Origin: Bimuria novae-zelandiae CBS 107.79
Taxonomy: Eukaryota; Ascomycota; Dothideomycetes; Pleosporales; Didymosphaeriaceae
Assembly: GCA_010015655.1 (NCBI GenBank)
Contig: ML976711.1
Span: forward strand, 234,013 to 298,012
DNA length: 64,000 nt
Direction of reading: 5' to 3'
The notes under the pieces are model-generated. The model worked only from the letters and a program-made list of their open reading frames with translations. It did no database searches and was not told where the DNA came from. The translations under genes and the position numbers were made by a program. This document shows, piece after piece, positions 1 through 12,586 of this stretch (within the stretch, counting starts at the first letter, position 1; the number at the start of each line of letters is the position of its first letter).

Positions 1-82
1 TTAAGCTATCGTGCAGAAAGCTGCGTCAGTTTTGGTGGGGTGGCTCAGTGACTAGTGTGGCTCAATAACTGGTGAAACACGT
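1..82. mobile_element. Right end of a truncated Fot1/pogo-like transposon
   Basis: The window opens inside a DNA transposon. The text GGTGGGGTGG, then two spaced copies of GTGGCTCA, then the terminal ACGT followed by TA (83-84), matches the layout of the complete Fot1-like ends elsewhere here (compare the end at 39957). Only the terminal region is present, and no coding part can be judged. Confidence 0.6.
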
Positions 83-696
83 TATTAGATAAGATTACTA
101 ATTAAGAGGTTACCTTGCAGGATCTATAGCAGAGATCTTTAAAATAAAGTAAAAGGATAAACTAATTACTATAAAACTTTTAGCTGAAGGATGTGCCTAA
201 GCTAAGAGAGGGTGTGTCTAATTATAGGGCTTTTATAATCCTGCACTATTATTAATAGTGTAATAGAGAATATAAGGCTAGCGCACCCCTAGTTGCACAC
301 TATCTTAGATAGTGCTAACGTTAGGTTGGCATGTACTAGAAATCTCGCCTAAGGCCAATCTCTATCACTTAATTAATTAACTTTATTAACTATTAAGATT
401 ACACCATCTCAAAGTGACAGAACACCATTAAATCTGACAAGTACAAAGGCCGAATTCGTACCTATACTATCACTTATAGTACGAAAATCAAGATTATAGA
501 GAGTGAAAATAATTACTAATCATAGCTATACGTAGCTAAGGGCAGCTAGTAGTTTTAAAAGATAATTAATAGTAGCTAAGAATAGTAGAGTATAAGAGAC
601 TAGCGTATTTTATACTATTACTAATAATATAAAAATACTATGGCGCTATATAAGGCGCCGGTAGCTAGCTTTACCTATATATATATAATTATCATA
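83..696. other. AT-rich RIP-mutated DNA, no gene recognised
   Basis: About 600 bases with no usable reading frame and the TpA-rich composition of the surrounding mutated repeats. A short hairpin (CACTATC/GATAGTG) lies at 298-314. I could not assign the stretch to an element. It probably belongs to the repeat into which the neighbouring Fot1-like elements inserted. Confidence 0.4.
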
Positions 697-2583
697 ACCT
701 ACTCCACAAGCGAGTGACCGGCACAAGCGAGTGACCGGAAATGCCAAGACCCCATTAAAACGTACACTCTACACGATAGTACAGAATGCGCACAAATAGT
801 TATAAGAAATTATAATAAGCTAATCTACTTAGAATCTACTTTTACTTCTTTTTTACACGTACGTAAATTATACCTAATTTTACTATAGCGCCTATAGCAC
901 TATTAAGTTAATTTACCTTTATTAGCGCGTATACTTTTCTTTATCTTCTTCTTATTACTACGCGCTATAAAGTCTTTTAAAGTAGCTAATTACTAACTAT
1001 TAGTAGCTATAAAGACTTCTTCTTACTATAATTACTTTCTTTATATAATTTCTATTACGTGGCGGCCTCGTTAGTAGCTTAAAGCTTAGTAATTTACTTT
1101 TACGCTAATACTAGTTTATACGCTACTATTATTAGGTTTTTAATTATTTTTTAAAGGCCTTAACTAAGCTTATTAGGGAACTATTTGGGTGCCTCTAAAT
1201 TCTCTCCTTTACTAGCGTTAATTATAACCTAAATTCTAAAGTATTACTAGGCGTCTATAACTACTATAGGCTACTATTAGCTACTAGTAGTAGTAGTATA
1301 CGTAGGCGGATATTAAGCTTTAATATTATTATTATAAGGTTAAGAGGAACTAAGCTAGCGCCTTAAAAGCTTTTTTAAATATTACTTTAAGTAATTATAG
1401 CCTTAAAAGTAGTAATAGAGTAAGGTAGGAACTTAATTTTAGTAATATATATAATATAATTATGTATTAGATCCTTAGCTTAGCGTCTATACGTCTTCTT
1501 TAATAGCAAGAAACACCTTATATCTAGTAGCTATAAGAGGTGCGACAAATATAGAGGCATATAAAGAGTAATAATTTTAGTATTCTTATAGTATTACTAG
1601 AATTTAAGCCAGTTATAGCTTTCGTGGCTATTAATAATAAGTAGCTAATAATTACTAATAATATACTTTTTTATATACGCGTTAAAGTGCTTTAGCTACT
1701 ATAAACTAAACTTATTTATTATCTAGCTATTATTAGAGAGACTATAATAATTCAATTATAAGGCAGATCTTTCTTTTTATACTAGATAGAGAGGTGGTGC
1801 TTGCCCTAGAAGATAAGGAAGGTGGAATTGCCTAACCTATCGTATTAATGTCCTAGATAGCTATAGTCTACTTTTAATTACCCTACTATACGCTCTTTAC
1901 CCTGCCTTAATACTTAAAACCTATAATAACTACTCTAGTTAATATTATGCCTATTATAAAGCTAGTCTTATTAAAGTTATAGGTATCTTTATCTAGGATA
2001 CTATACTTGGCTTTAGTATTCTTTATAAGCTAGAACTGGCCTTGTATAACCTTAGAGTCTTTATAGAGGGCTCTCTTATAGTTATACTTTTAATTAAACT
2101 TAACTTAGAGCTCTAGTTAGCACTTTATAAAGTTTATAGCCTAGTTTTAGCTAATAGGCTAGCGGCGCTGCTTAGCTAATAAAAAATTAGCTATATTTTT
2201 AATAGTAGCAAGCTAGGGCGGAAATCCTTGCGTATTTAGGTTAAGTATATACTAAATAAATACCCGCTCCTTTATTAAAAGGAGATTTATAAAGTTAGGC
2301 CTATAATTACGTTAAAAAGTAGTTTTAGCGCGTTTTTATTATATTATACTTTTAATAACGCTATAAACTACTATAGCGCGTAAAATTAAAAGTAACACAT
2401 CTTCATTAATAGCTTAAAGTATAAGCTATAATTAAACTTTTTTTAATTTTAGTAATTAGTTAGGTAGTTAAGATATCGTGTTAAAATATAGGTAATAGTA
2501 CGTTTTAATAGGGTCTTAGCATTCCCAGTCACTCGCTTGTGCCAGTCACTCACTTGTGCCAGTCACTCGCTTGTGAAGTATGT
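697..2583 (-). mobile_element. Fot1/pogo-like DNA transposon, RIP-inactivated
   Basis: A complete 1.89-kb element flanked by TA (695-696 and 2584-2585). Inverted ends begin ACCTACTCCACAAGCGAG and contain two (left) or three (right) direct copies of a 17-bp unit, CACAAGCGAGTGACCGG. The transposase reads on the minus strand. The DDE_1 motif YNFDETGF is seen near 1950-1995 in a mutated form (Asp to Asn, Gly to Ser). The interior is the reverse complement of the copy at 10248-12097, so these two are the same subfamily in opposite orientation. Many TAG and TAA codons make it non-functional. Confidence 0.85.
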
Positions 2584-2585
2584 TA

Positions 2586-4550
2586 ACTTTTAGACTACGA
2601 ATATTAGTACAGAATTATTATTAGAGCAAATTACTATGAATTATTATTACTTTTTAATTTAATAATTAAGAGTCTTACTGCCTTAAAACAAACTATATTA
2701 GTAACTTTATTAACCCTACGCGATCCGACAGTAATCCTTATAAACTATATTAACCATATACTATAGATATATTAGCTACGAACGTAATGCGAGTTACTAA
2801 ATATATAAAAGTATATTAACTCTAAAGATAATAGAACCCTTAAATTAAAGCTATAACTACTAACGCCGCCTAAGATTTATTAGTATTAATTAAGTATAAC
2901 CTTTACAGGTAATAACTATAATTTATTAAAACTACTAATTTTTATAAAGCTATTAGAACTCTTAACTAGTAGCTAAAAGGTATATTAAGAAGACGTTAAG
3001 CACTATAAGATAACGCTTAAAGTATATAAAATCTATAACTAAGAATATAGAGAGGAGAAAGCTAGCCTAGAGAAGGTAGTATTCTATATATAATTAATTA
3101 TATTATTATACCTATAAAGAAACTACTATTAAATTAAATAAATAATTAGATAATGGATTAAGTCTCTAATAGAGACTATTAGTATTAAATAGGAAAATAA
3201 GTGAGATAAAGCGCACGCTTAATACTTATAAGCTCTTAAATTAATAAGATAACTTACTAGTTAGGATACCTAATTAACTAAATATAATTACCTAGCTATA
3301 GAAGCTAAGATAAATAAGGTTAGTAAAAATTAATTAATTAATAACACTATAAAAGACTTCTTTGTCGCGACTATGAAGGTGGCTCCTACGTGGGGAACGT
3401 CCTTTCAGAAAAGCGGACGCCAAGACATAGACATAAACAGAAAGGAAATAATAAAACGCTTCCGAGAACACATGCCTATCCTCCACCCGCTTAAGGGAAA
3501 ACAGCAAAATGGCGCTTTTACTACTATAGGACTATCTCTCGCTGCTAGTAGTGCATCCACCCTAGGCACTAATAGGGACGCTTCTTATGCTGCGAAAAGC
3601 GCACTATTTAATTAGGGAACACCTTATTATAAATAATCTTTTAGTTAAAGTACTACATCTAAAGAGCTATTATATAATATTTGAATGGTAGTTAGAGACA
3701 CTTATTACCCTACTTATAAATAAAAACAAGTACTATAAGATTACTTCTACGCATTTTTAAATAATTAGCTTAAGTAATTTAAGCAAAAGGCTAGCACAAT
3801 TGCCCTAATTATAAAATAGAGAATAACCTAGATTTATAAAAAAAGCTAAGAATTACGAAGAAATAAAAATCTTAAATACTAGAAATTAAGTAATTATGTA
3901 TTCTTACTCTAACCCAAATTACTAAAGCTAATAATAAGTAACTAGATAGTAGAAATATAACTTAAATATTTAGAGAGCTTTTACGCTATATCCTTCTACA
4001 TTAACCTAGATAAATACTTACTTTAATACTTCTTAATCCTTTACTTAGACACGACTTGTTATATCGCGAATAATATTAATTAATTAATTTTATTTAGACT
4101 ACTTACGCTGGGAGACTATATATAGGCAAGAAATATATAAGTGTAAATGAAAGGATATAGTAGTATTTACCTTAGTATAAGGAGCACGAATAGAAACTAA
4201 TTAAACTATTTAGATAACGTCGCCTACTACCTAGATCTACTGTGCAATCTTGTATCCTTCCAACCACTACGAAGGCAAGGCAAATAGTAGGACATAAAGG
4301 CAGACTTAATAAAACTAAGATAAGTTAATAACACTGTCCTCGCCAATATTTAGGAACTCTATGGAAAATAGGTGCTCGAACACAGAAACAGACCCGCTAA
4401 CTGTACTCTAACACATAGTATAAAATTACCCGAAGTGGCACTGGCAACACACAGAATAACTACTTGATTAAAACGAACGTCAAAGAAGACAGATGCCCTA
4501 ACGTGGCACTAAAGAATAGGCCACCTAGGCCTATAGGCACTTAAAAACCT
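2586..4550 (+). mobile_element. 5' part of a Ty1/copia element (LTR end, gag, start of pol)
   Basis: The sequence is a diverged copy of the 5' half of the copia element at 13543-18685, read in the opposite direction. It starts with the last bases of an LTR (to about 2662), then the same leader, then gag (about 2700-3700), and ends near 4550 where another copy of the same family begins. A less mutated patch at 3360-3620 keeps an open frame of 80 codons and aligns with the reverse complement of about 17580-17820. The rest is full of stops. The 3' half is absent and the 5' LTR is cut by the Fot1-like element at 697-2583. Confidence 0.65.
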
Positions 4551-4794
4551 TGTCAGATTAAAGGGTGTTCTTGATGAGAATGGAATAATGATTGATCTTT
4601 CTGCTGTGGGAGGTAGCATCCTCTATATAACCATAAGGACATCCTTTGCTTTGTTGTGGAATATATCTCGTGTAAGGGAGGAATGTATCTCGTGCAAGGG
4701 AGGAATGTATCTCGTGCAAGGGAGGAATGTATCTCATGCAAGGGTATAGGTGCGCCAGCCACCTTACAAGCGCAAAGGACCATATAATCGGATA
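4551..4794 (-). repeat. Copia LTR with internal 22-bp tandem expansion
   Basis: Starts TGTCAGATT and ends ATCGGATA, matching the 158-bp LTRs of the copia at 13543-18685, but is 244 bp long. The extra length includes four tandem copies of a 22-bp unit (GGAATGTATCTCGTGCAAGG plus two bases) at 4658-4745. The purine-rich stretch on the minus strand at 4795-4805 (AAGGGGGT) is a polypurine tract, so this is the 3' LTR of a minus-strand element. It is less RIP-mutated than its surroundings. Confidence 0.8.
4658..4745. repeat. Four tandem 22-bp units inside an LTR
   Basis: Units differ at only a few positions (CTCGTGTAAG, CTCGTGCAAG twice, CTCATGCAAG). The homologous LTRs at 13543-13700 and 18528-18685 have one unit, so the array expanded in this copy. 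The differences between units are G-to-A/C-to-T, as RIP would give. Confidence 0.85.
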
Positions 4795-5692
4795 CACCCC
4801 CTTAGCTTAGGCTTATCCTTAGGCTAGAGATTATTTATTAGTAATTAAATAGTCTTATAGTTTAATCATAAAAGCCTGTATCCTTTACTTTAGCTTGTGC
4901 AAGTTAACCTCTTTATTCTTAATTTTATTTTTAATCTCCGCAAGTCCTAGTTTATTTAAAAACTTACTATATTTATTAGCTAGTAAGGCCTTTATAAGTT
5001 TCCCTGTAACTATATCTTTCGAGCGTTAATAGTCTACCTTAATAATTTTTAGTATAACCTTTTGTCTTAACTAATAATTATAGATATATATATAATAGAG
5101 CTTAGTGTCTGTAACTTAGTAATCTCTTTAGTAATACGATACATTATTTGCTAATTATTATAATTAATTATAATAAAAAAATTACTAAGGTTAATCTTTA
5201 GCTCCTTTAGTAATTATAAAGTAAATAAAGCCTCCTTAGTAACTTGTGAGGAAGTTAGTAACTTAGCTTTAGTTATTAATATAGTAACTATATCTTATTT
5301 ATTTACTTTTTAGTAATTTGGCTACTAAATAGCTTAATAACGTACCCTTGTAAGCTCTTAGAATTAAGTATATTATTAGTAAAGGATGCGTCGCTTGCCA
5401 CTTCTAAAGTATTTATACTACTACGCTAAAGACTTATTAATCTAGTATTAGTAAGATAGAAGAGAACTTAGTTAGTAGCTACTTAGTACTTTTTACTTAA
5501 GTTAAATAGGAACTATAACAATTAAAAGCTTATAAAAGTAATATTTAGTCGTATAGTCATCGCAGCGTAGTGGATTATCCCTATTTTTACTAATATTAAT
5601 TAACTTTAATTTTACTAGCGAGCCCTAATCGTAAGAGTAGTTTAACTACTACTATTATAATATTATAGTAAATTTTATAGTAATCTACCTAA
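4795..5692 (-). mobile_element. 3' end of a minus-strand copia element (fragment)
   Basis: Parallel to 13701-14590 of the complete copia element along its whole length, beginning with the shared text CTTAGCTTAGGCTTATCC. This is the RNase H end and 3' untranslated part. It stops near 5692 where a gypsy LTR-like sequence starts, so the 5' part and the other LTR are missing. Confidence 0.6.
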
Positions 5693-5882
5693 CGCCCTGG
5701 TGCGACTGCTCGCGCACCCAGCGCAGTTACCTCAGATGGGTAGTTATTCCGCTCCGACGGCCGCGCACAAAAAGCGCGCGAGTCCTATATACCTAAAACC
5801 TCCCTATCTTAGTGTAGCTAAAATAAGGCTAACTTATTTTATTTACTTTTTTAATAAAGGAGCTCGTGCCTACCCTTATATT
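5693..5882 (+). repeat. Partial gypsy LTR (family A)
   Basis: From GCCCTGGTGCG onward the sequence follows the solo LTR at 21793-22038 (for example GCGCACCCAGCGCAGTTACC, and CTTAGTGTAGCT), with scattered C-to-T changes. The first part of the LTR is missing or too mutated to recognise. The gag region that follows on the same strand makes this the likely 5' LTR of gypsy A. Confidence 0.65.
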
Positions 5883-7631
5883 ATACTAAAATTATTTAAC
5901 ACCATAGCTAAAGACGGTAATAAAATATTTAGTTAAGCTACTTAATCTACTTATATGTATAACTTAATAATAACTACCCTAAAGGACTTACTACACGACT
6001 TCGGTAAGCTATTAGTTTATTAGAAAATAGTTATTTAATATAAAAGAAGTTCTAATACTACTAAGCAAGATTTAAAGGGAGTTAAAAAATAAATAGTTTA
6101 AATGCGATACGTCGTAGTAACTAAAAAAGCTAAATAATTTATTGTTTTTATTAAATAAAGAGTAGTAACGTCTATAGTATATATAATATAATAATACTAA
6201 AATACCTAGGTATCGCGTTAGCGCTTAAAGAGTATATGCTTAGTAGCGCGTACAACCTATTTAAACGCTTTACCTACTAAGAACACGAGATCTAGAGCTA
6301 TAGCTATATTACTAAGGAGAATCATAACTAAGACACCTCTATAAAGCTAGCCCGTATCTAGTAAAGCATCAACGAAGATCCCTCGTAAGCACCCTAGCTA
6401 CCTACCTTTATAAGTAATAACCTAATTAAGGCAACACTAAAGGGCGTAATTAAGCACTTTTAATAGGACCCTATAATAATTATAGCTAAGCTAGTTAGCT
6501 AGATACTCCTTCGCAGCGTAAAATAATAAAAGCTATATATATACTACTAAATTATTACTAACGCTCTAGCTAAATGCAAAAAGCTATATCATATTCTTAT
6601 TTAAGCGTAGTAAAAGATACATAAGCTAGAAGCCTATCTTGCTAAACGCACTATAATAAACATTACTTTTAATACGCTAGTAGCTTAACCCTATACTATT
6701 TACTTTTAAATTTTACTATTAACGCTGTAAAATTAGGGTAATTATATCCTTACTAGCCCTCTAAGCTTAAAGTTTAATAAGCTTAATAATTTATATTTCC
6801 TTTACCTTTTACTTTTTAGATCTACTACTTACCTTGGTACTTAGCCTATTAACTAGCGCTTAGTTAAGTTCCCCAATCCTCTACTACTCTTAGATAGCAA
6901 GAATACTATAACGTTTATTAAAGATAACCTACAAGATACTTAAAAGCGTATTATAGTCTATATAACAACGCGCACTAAGAATCCTACTTAAAACTTGCTT
7001 AAAATACTAATTAGCGCCTTTTATAATAGTAGTAAGGCTATTAATAGTAAATTTCTTATAAATACTTTAGGCTAAGCCTTTAGCAACCTGCATAAGGGGA
7101 AGAATACTTACTAGGCCTTTAGCTAGCTTTATTTATACTATACTACTAAATTAATAAACTTTTAAGCTAAGTTCTTTTACCTACCTAGCGTAAGCTCCTA
7201 GTAAATTAATCAGTTAAAAAGTTTTGTAAAAGGCTTATAGATTAATTTTATATAAATATAAGCCGCGGTATCTATTACTTCAAAAATAATTATAATAATT
7301 TTATAAGGATAACGCGTAACATTCCACGTAAAGCTACTATTATTAATAGTTAAGCTATAACACGGGCAGAGCATAAAAAACTACCACCCTATATACTAAA
7401 TCTTATAAATATATACTATTACTAGCCTTATAACTTACTTATATTATATTTATATAAGCTATAGCCTCTTAGCCTAGCCTTACTACTCTAACACTAGCTA
7501 GCTAACCTATTTACTTTTATTACTATAAGATTAGCCACGTTGCCCGCGATTACCTAGATAAGCTAATTAATTATAAGGCTATTAAGATATTAGCGAAGGT
7601 AAAAGAAAAAATCTACTATAACGCTATAAAT
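5883..7631 (+). pseudogene. RIP-inactivated gypsy gag with zinc knuckle (element A, 5' part)
   Basis: No open frame survives, but near 7520-7565 a CCHC zinc knuckle is readable (GHVARDC with its other cysteines changed to Tyr), the mark of a retrotransposon Gag. The frame runs to 7631, where the LTR of another gypsy begins after the bases TAAAT. The expected continuation (protease) is not downstream. It lies on the opposite strand starting at 24033, and the reading frame joins without a shift across TAAAT. I infer an inversion (see findings). Confidence 0.6.
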
Positions 7632-7986
7632 TGTCAAGGTAACCTCCTAGGCAACCTGACAGCTTTAGACGTACTATTAATAATAGTACGTTAACATATA
7701 GACTTCTGTCTCCGAACTTATACTTTAGGAGCCAAAGGTATGATAGCTTAGGCCCTAAAGGTCTAATAGCCTAGGCCTAAAGCTTACTTCTAATTGGTTA
7801 GGCACGACGCTAGCTATCTAGGTATTAGCACCTAGACTAAGCGAGATAAATAAATCCACGCTAAATAGGGGGAGACTACCTTTTTTTCCTTATTTAATAT
7901 CTTATACCTACACGTAGATATTGAACGCAGTATTATTAATCTAGCTTACTTTAGTTATGATACCTATACTTGTTACTTTTATAATA
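7632..7986 (+). repeat. Gypsy LTR (family G), plus orientation
   Basis: A 355-bp LTR beginning TGTCAAGGTAACC. It is the reverse complement of 24034-24386 apart from RIP-type changes. It is preceded by TAAAT, the same five bases that follow the other copy in that copy's own orientation. It holds a conserved palindrome at 7669-7691. Plus-strand gag-like sequence follows after the Fot1-like element, so it acts as a 5' LTR. Confidence 0.75.
7669..7691. other. Conserved 11-bp-arm palindrome in the family G LTR
   Basis: ACGTACTATTA and its exact reverse complement are separated by one base. The same palindrome is kept in the other LTR (24328-24350) although the surrounding LTR has many RIP changes. 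The role is unknown. A protein-binding site or a hairpin in the LTR RNA are the obvious options. Confidence 0.7.
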
Positions 7987-7989
7987 TTA

Positions 7990-9851
7990 ACGTACTTTAT
8001 AAGCGAGCCGTCATTAAAAGCGAGCCGTCATTATAAGCGAGCCGTCATTATAAGCGAGCCGTCACCCCACCAAACTTTTCGTAACGCGTCACCTTATAAC
8101 AACAATAGCTTAACTACCTCCTACTTAAATACCCTATAACGAAGCAGATATCTTCTTCGCTATCTTAGCTATTAATAAAGGCTAGATCTAAAGCGAACAA
8201 CGCGCTATAGTAATATATAACGTCTTTTAAAATATACTATATAACTAATGCGTAAAAATTACTGCGCGGCGTAATTATTAGCCTAAATTAAAAAAGCTTA
8301 CTAAGCTAAAAGAGGAAGTAATTATTAGGTATATACTTAATCTAGATTTATAAGGGTTTGCGGCTACCTTAGCCACTATACAAAATATAGTAAATAACCT
8401 ACTCGCTAAGCGCAGCGATAGCTAGATTAGTTAATTATAGCCATATAACTTTATTAAGTAAATAGATTGCCTTACTATATAATTTAATTAACTATATAAT
8501 TATTAGAGAGCTCTATATAAAAATTTAGAAATAATTAAGGCGTAGTTTAAGCATATAGCGCGTACTGAAGCTATCTATAATATTTATAATTAGAATACCT
8601 ATAACTTTAACGAGATAAGCTTTATAATAGGCAAGATATTATCTTAGCTTATTATTATAGGTTTAAAGAGACAAGAGAGGCTAATAGTAATATAGCTAAG
8701 TAATTATAAGTAGACTATAGTAATCTATAAAATTAATACTACTAGCTAAGTAATCCCGTCCTTTATTATTTTCCCTAGGTAGTATTACCTCTCTACCTAG
8801 TACGAGGATAATAATATACTACGCGACTAGGCTTTTGCTATTAGTAATAATAGCTAGACTACTAATAAGCTTAAAGTAAAGTAGCTAAAGTACTTTATTA
8901 AAATATATAGTAAAGCGTAGGATAGGCGCGCGTTAGCTACTTATACTTAATAGCTATAAGAGCTCTATAAGGAGAATCATATCTATACTCTCTATATACC
9001 GCTATATTTATTACACTTTTTATAGCTACTTAATATTAATTACTTCTCGCCGTTAAAGCACGCGTATAATCGCTAGATTAAAAGCCTAATACATAACTAT
9101 ATTAACTACATTATAAAGCTAGAGTTCTTACTAGCCTTCTGCGTAGCCTATAAATAATTAATTATAAAGGAGAATATCTGCGTAAGCTTTTAAGGCGCTA
9201 GCCTAGTCCTATATAACCTAAAAGCGGTAATATTAAAGCTTAATATTAAGCTTTATACGCTAATACTACCTCTACTAAAAGTTACTTTATAAAAAGCTTA
9301 AATACTAGGTAACGCGCGCGAGCTAAAGGCTGAATTAATATTAGTTTATAATAAAATTTAAAGGTATAAAAGCATATTACCTGCTTCTATTATTATAGCG
9401 CTTAATTAGCTTAAAAAAGGCACTAAAGTAATAGCTTATAAAAGTACGCTTATGCGCGATTAGATTAAAAGGCTTAAATAGGCTAATAAGGCTACTATAA
9501 CACGTAGAAAGTAAAAAAGAAAGCAGATATAGTAGTATAGCACCCTAATAAGGGCAAAGGCATAGGAGATTATTACTTAAAAAGATATTAAGTAGTAACT
9601 AAAGAGTAAAACGCGTTAAGCTAGGGCGTAATTAGGTACTAATTAGCAGGCTTTAACACGCTATAGCTACTATAAAGAGACTAAGCATAACGCGCGAACG
9701 TATATAAAGTATACTATAAATACTACTTAATCTAGAATAGTAATTATGTATAATTATTATATCGCGTTGTTAAGTTAGATCGCTGTAAAGGAAATAGAAG
9801 GTTGGTGGGATAACTACTCGCTTATAATAACGGCTCACTTATAAAGTACGT
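7990..9851 (+). mobile_element. Fot1/pogo-like DNA transposon, RIP-inactivated
   Basis: TA at 7988-7989 and 9852-9853 flank a 1.86-kb element. The left end carries four direct copies of a 17-bp unit with core AAGCGAGCCGTCATTAT, and the right end fewer copies. The plus-strand transposase shows YNFDETSFIIG (mutated to Asn and Ile) near 8591-8632 and a C-terminal CCHC knuckle near 9665-9700 (HNART kept, cysteines changed to Tyr). Same subfamily as 38088-39957. It inserted two bases beyond the end of the gypsy LTR at 7986. Confidence 0.85.
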
Positions 9852-9853
9852 TA

Positions 9854-10247
9854 CGTTAGATTATCTTAACTCTAATATAACGACCCTGATAGACTAGAAC
9901 TCTATAATCTAAGTAATAATAGACTAGATAAAGTTAATGCAAGAGACCTTCTAAGAAGCTATATCTCTAGCTACTAGTTGCTAAGAGGAAGCTCTAGAGC
10001 GTATAGAGGCTCGCTACTAAGCTAAGATAGAAGAGCTCTACGCAAGGAGCTATCTTCTAAGAAGTTTATCTACTTCATGCCAAATACCCTAGCCATGACT
10101 AAAGGATCTACAGAGATCTCTAAGACGCTATCTAAAGATGGCTTAATAGCTACGAAGCCTATCTACTAAAGCGATAGGCTTCTTAACCTACTAATATTTA
10201 CTAGTAAGAGGAAGGAACTACCTCTATTTATCTTATAATTATAGATA
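9854..10247 (+). pseudogene. Gypsy gag start, probably family G (continues at 12098-12261)
   Basis: The stretch lies downstream of the plus-strand G LTR and is interrupted by two Fot1-like insertions. Read in one frame it has a charged, coiled-coil-like N-terminal part (repeated Leu/Glu/Arg) and then a Gag-like segment around 10150-10220 (a Pro-x-Phe-x-Ser-Lys-Arg-Lys type stretch). After the Fot1-like element it continues to 12261, where it stops dead against the outer end of an inverted gypsy A LTR. The assignment is inference from position and weak similarity. Confidence 0.4.
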
Positions 10248-12097
10248 ACGTACTCCACAAGCGAGTGACCGGAAATGCTAAGACCCTATTAAAACGTACT
10301 ATTACCTATAGTTTAACGCGATGTCTTAACCACCTAACTAGTTATTAAAATTAAAAAAAGCTTAATTATAGCTTACGCTTTAAGCTATTAAAGGAAACGC
10401 ACTACTTTTAATTTTATACGCTATAGTAGTTTATAGCGTTACTAAAAGCATACTATAATAAAGACACGCTAGAACTACCTTTTAACGTAATTATATATCT
10501 AACTTTATAAATTTCTTTCTAATAGAGAAGCAGGTAATTATTTAGTATATACTTACCTTAAATACGCAAGGATTTCTGCCTTAGCTTACTATAATTAAAG
10601 ATATAGCTAATTCTTTATTAGCTAAGTAGCGCTACTAGCCTATTAGTTAAAACTAGGCTATAAACTTTGTAAAGCGCTAACTAGAGCTTTGAGTTAAATT
10701 TAATTAAAAGTATAATTAAAAAAGAGCCCTCTGTAAAGATCCTAAGGTTATATAGGGCTAGTTCCAGCTTATAAAGAATACTAAAGCTAAGTATAGTATC
10801 CTAGATAAAGACACTTATAACTTTAATAAGACTAGCTTTATAATAGGCATAATATTAACTAGCGTAGTTATTATAGGCTATAAATATTAAAACAGGCTAA
10901 AGAGCGTGTAGTAAAGTAATTAAAAGTAGACTATAGCTATCTAAGGTATTAATATAATAGGCTAGACAATTCCACCCTTCCTTATCTTCTAGGGCAAGCA
11001 CCACCTCTCTATCTAGTATAGAGAGAAGGATCTACCTTATAATTAGGTTATTATAGTCTCTAAGAATAGCTAGATAATAAATAAGCTTAGTTTATAGTAG
11101 CTAAAGTACTTTAACGCGTATATAAAAAAGTATATTATTAATAGTTATTTACTACTAATTATTAATAGCTATAAGAGCTATAACTTGCTTAAATTCTAGT
11201 AATACTATAAGGATAATAAGATTATTACTCTTTATATACCTCTACATTTGTCGTACCTCTTATAGCTACTAAATGTGCGATGTTTCTTGCTGTTAAAGAA
11301 GGCGTATAGGCGCTAAGCTAAGAATTTAATACATAATTATATTACGTATATTACTAAAATTAAGTTTTTACCTTACTTCATTACTACTTTTAAGGCTATA
11401 ATTACTTAAAGTAATATTTAAAAAAGCTTTTAAGGCGCTAGCCTAGTTCCTTTTAACTTAAAAGTAGTAAAATTAAAGCTTAACGTCTACCTACGTATAC
11501 TACTACTACTAGTAATTAATAGAAGCCTATAGTAGTCGCAAACGCCTAGTAATACTTTAGAATTTAGGTTATAATTAACGCTAGTAAAGGAGAGGATTTA
11601 GAGGGACCTAAATAATTCCTTAATAAGCCTAGTTAAACCCTTTAGAAAGATAGTAAAAAGTATAATAGTAGTAACGAATAAGCTAGTATTAGTGTAAAAG
11701 TAAATTACTAAGCTTTTAGCTACGAATAGGGCTACTACACGACAGAAATCGCATAAAAGAAAATAATTATAGTAAAAAAGAGTTTTTATAGCTACTAATA
11801 GCTAATAACTAGTTACTCTAAAGGACTTTACAGCGCGTAGTAATAAAAAGAAAAAAAAAGTATACGCGCTAATAAAAGTAAATTAACTTAATAGCGTTAT
11901 AGGCGCTATAATAAGGTTAGACATAATTTACGTACGTGTAAAAAAGAAGTAAAAGTAAATTCTAAGTAAATTAACCTATTATAATTTCTTATAACTATTT
12001 GTGCGCGTTCTGTACTATCGTGTAGAGTGTACGTTTTAATGGGGTCTTGGCATTTCTGGTCACTCGCTTGTGCCGGTCACTCGCTTGTGGAGTAGGT
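10248..12097 (+). mobile_element. Fot1/pogo-like DNA transposon, RIP-inactivated
   Basis: A 1.85-kb element flanked by TA (10246-10247, 12098-12099), the inverted sister of 697-2583. The left end has one and the right end two copies of the CACAAGCGAGTGACCGG unit. The plus-strand transposase has YNFDETGF near 10815 (now Asn-Lys-Thr-Ser), a Trp-rich DDE_1 segment near 10930-11020 with Trp and Gln codons turned to TAG, and a C-terminal CCHC knuckle near 11895-11945 (HNLRTC still readable). Confidence 0.85.
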
Positions 12098-12261
12098 TAT
12101 ACCTAGAAAAAAACGGACGAGTAGACGCCTTTAGCAAACGTAGTAATCTTATAAAAGAAAAAGTAAAAACCTACTCCGCGATACTATAATAGAACCTAAA
12201 TAAAAGACTAGAACCCACGATAGAGCTTAATTCACTCATTATTAGACGAAAAGTACCTAAG

Positions 12262-12586
12262 TGTGAGGACGAGCTCGGGCTCCTGCATCAAGTGAGTAGA
12301 TGAGGTAGTTTGACTCTATTTCAGGTACACTAAGATGAGGAGATTGTAGATACATAAGCTCGCAGCGCTTTTGTGCGCTCGTCGGAGCGGAACAACTATC
12401 CATATGAGGTAACTGCGCTGGGTGCGCGAGGTACCGAAGCAAAACATCTTCAGTCAGGCTCCCTCAGCAAGTTATTCATCTCGCGTTCCCAGTCGTCACC
12501 GAGCAGCCGCACCAGGGCGTAAGGCAGTTGCGCCTCGTAAGCGAGGTCATGTGACCTGCCGGCATGCCAGGCGCCAGGCCGTCACA
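12262..12586 (-). repeat. 3' LTR of chromodomain gypsy A
   Basis: Reads on the minus strand as TGTGACGGCC to GTCCTCACA, matching the solo LTR at 21793-22038. At 325 bp it is about 80 bp longer, with extra sequence around 12430-12510. Just upstream on the minus strand (12587-12598) lies the polypurine tract GGAGGGGGGTGA, which marks it as a 3' LTR. RIP is light: CpG-rich text such as GGCATGCCAGGCGCC survives. Confidence 0.85.

Noticed and set aside
7990..8070. Evenly spaced direct repeats that could be taken for a small CRISPR-like array
   Set aside because: They are contiguous 17-bp subterminal repeats at a Fot1-like transposon end, with no unique spacers and an inverted partner at the other end.
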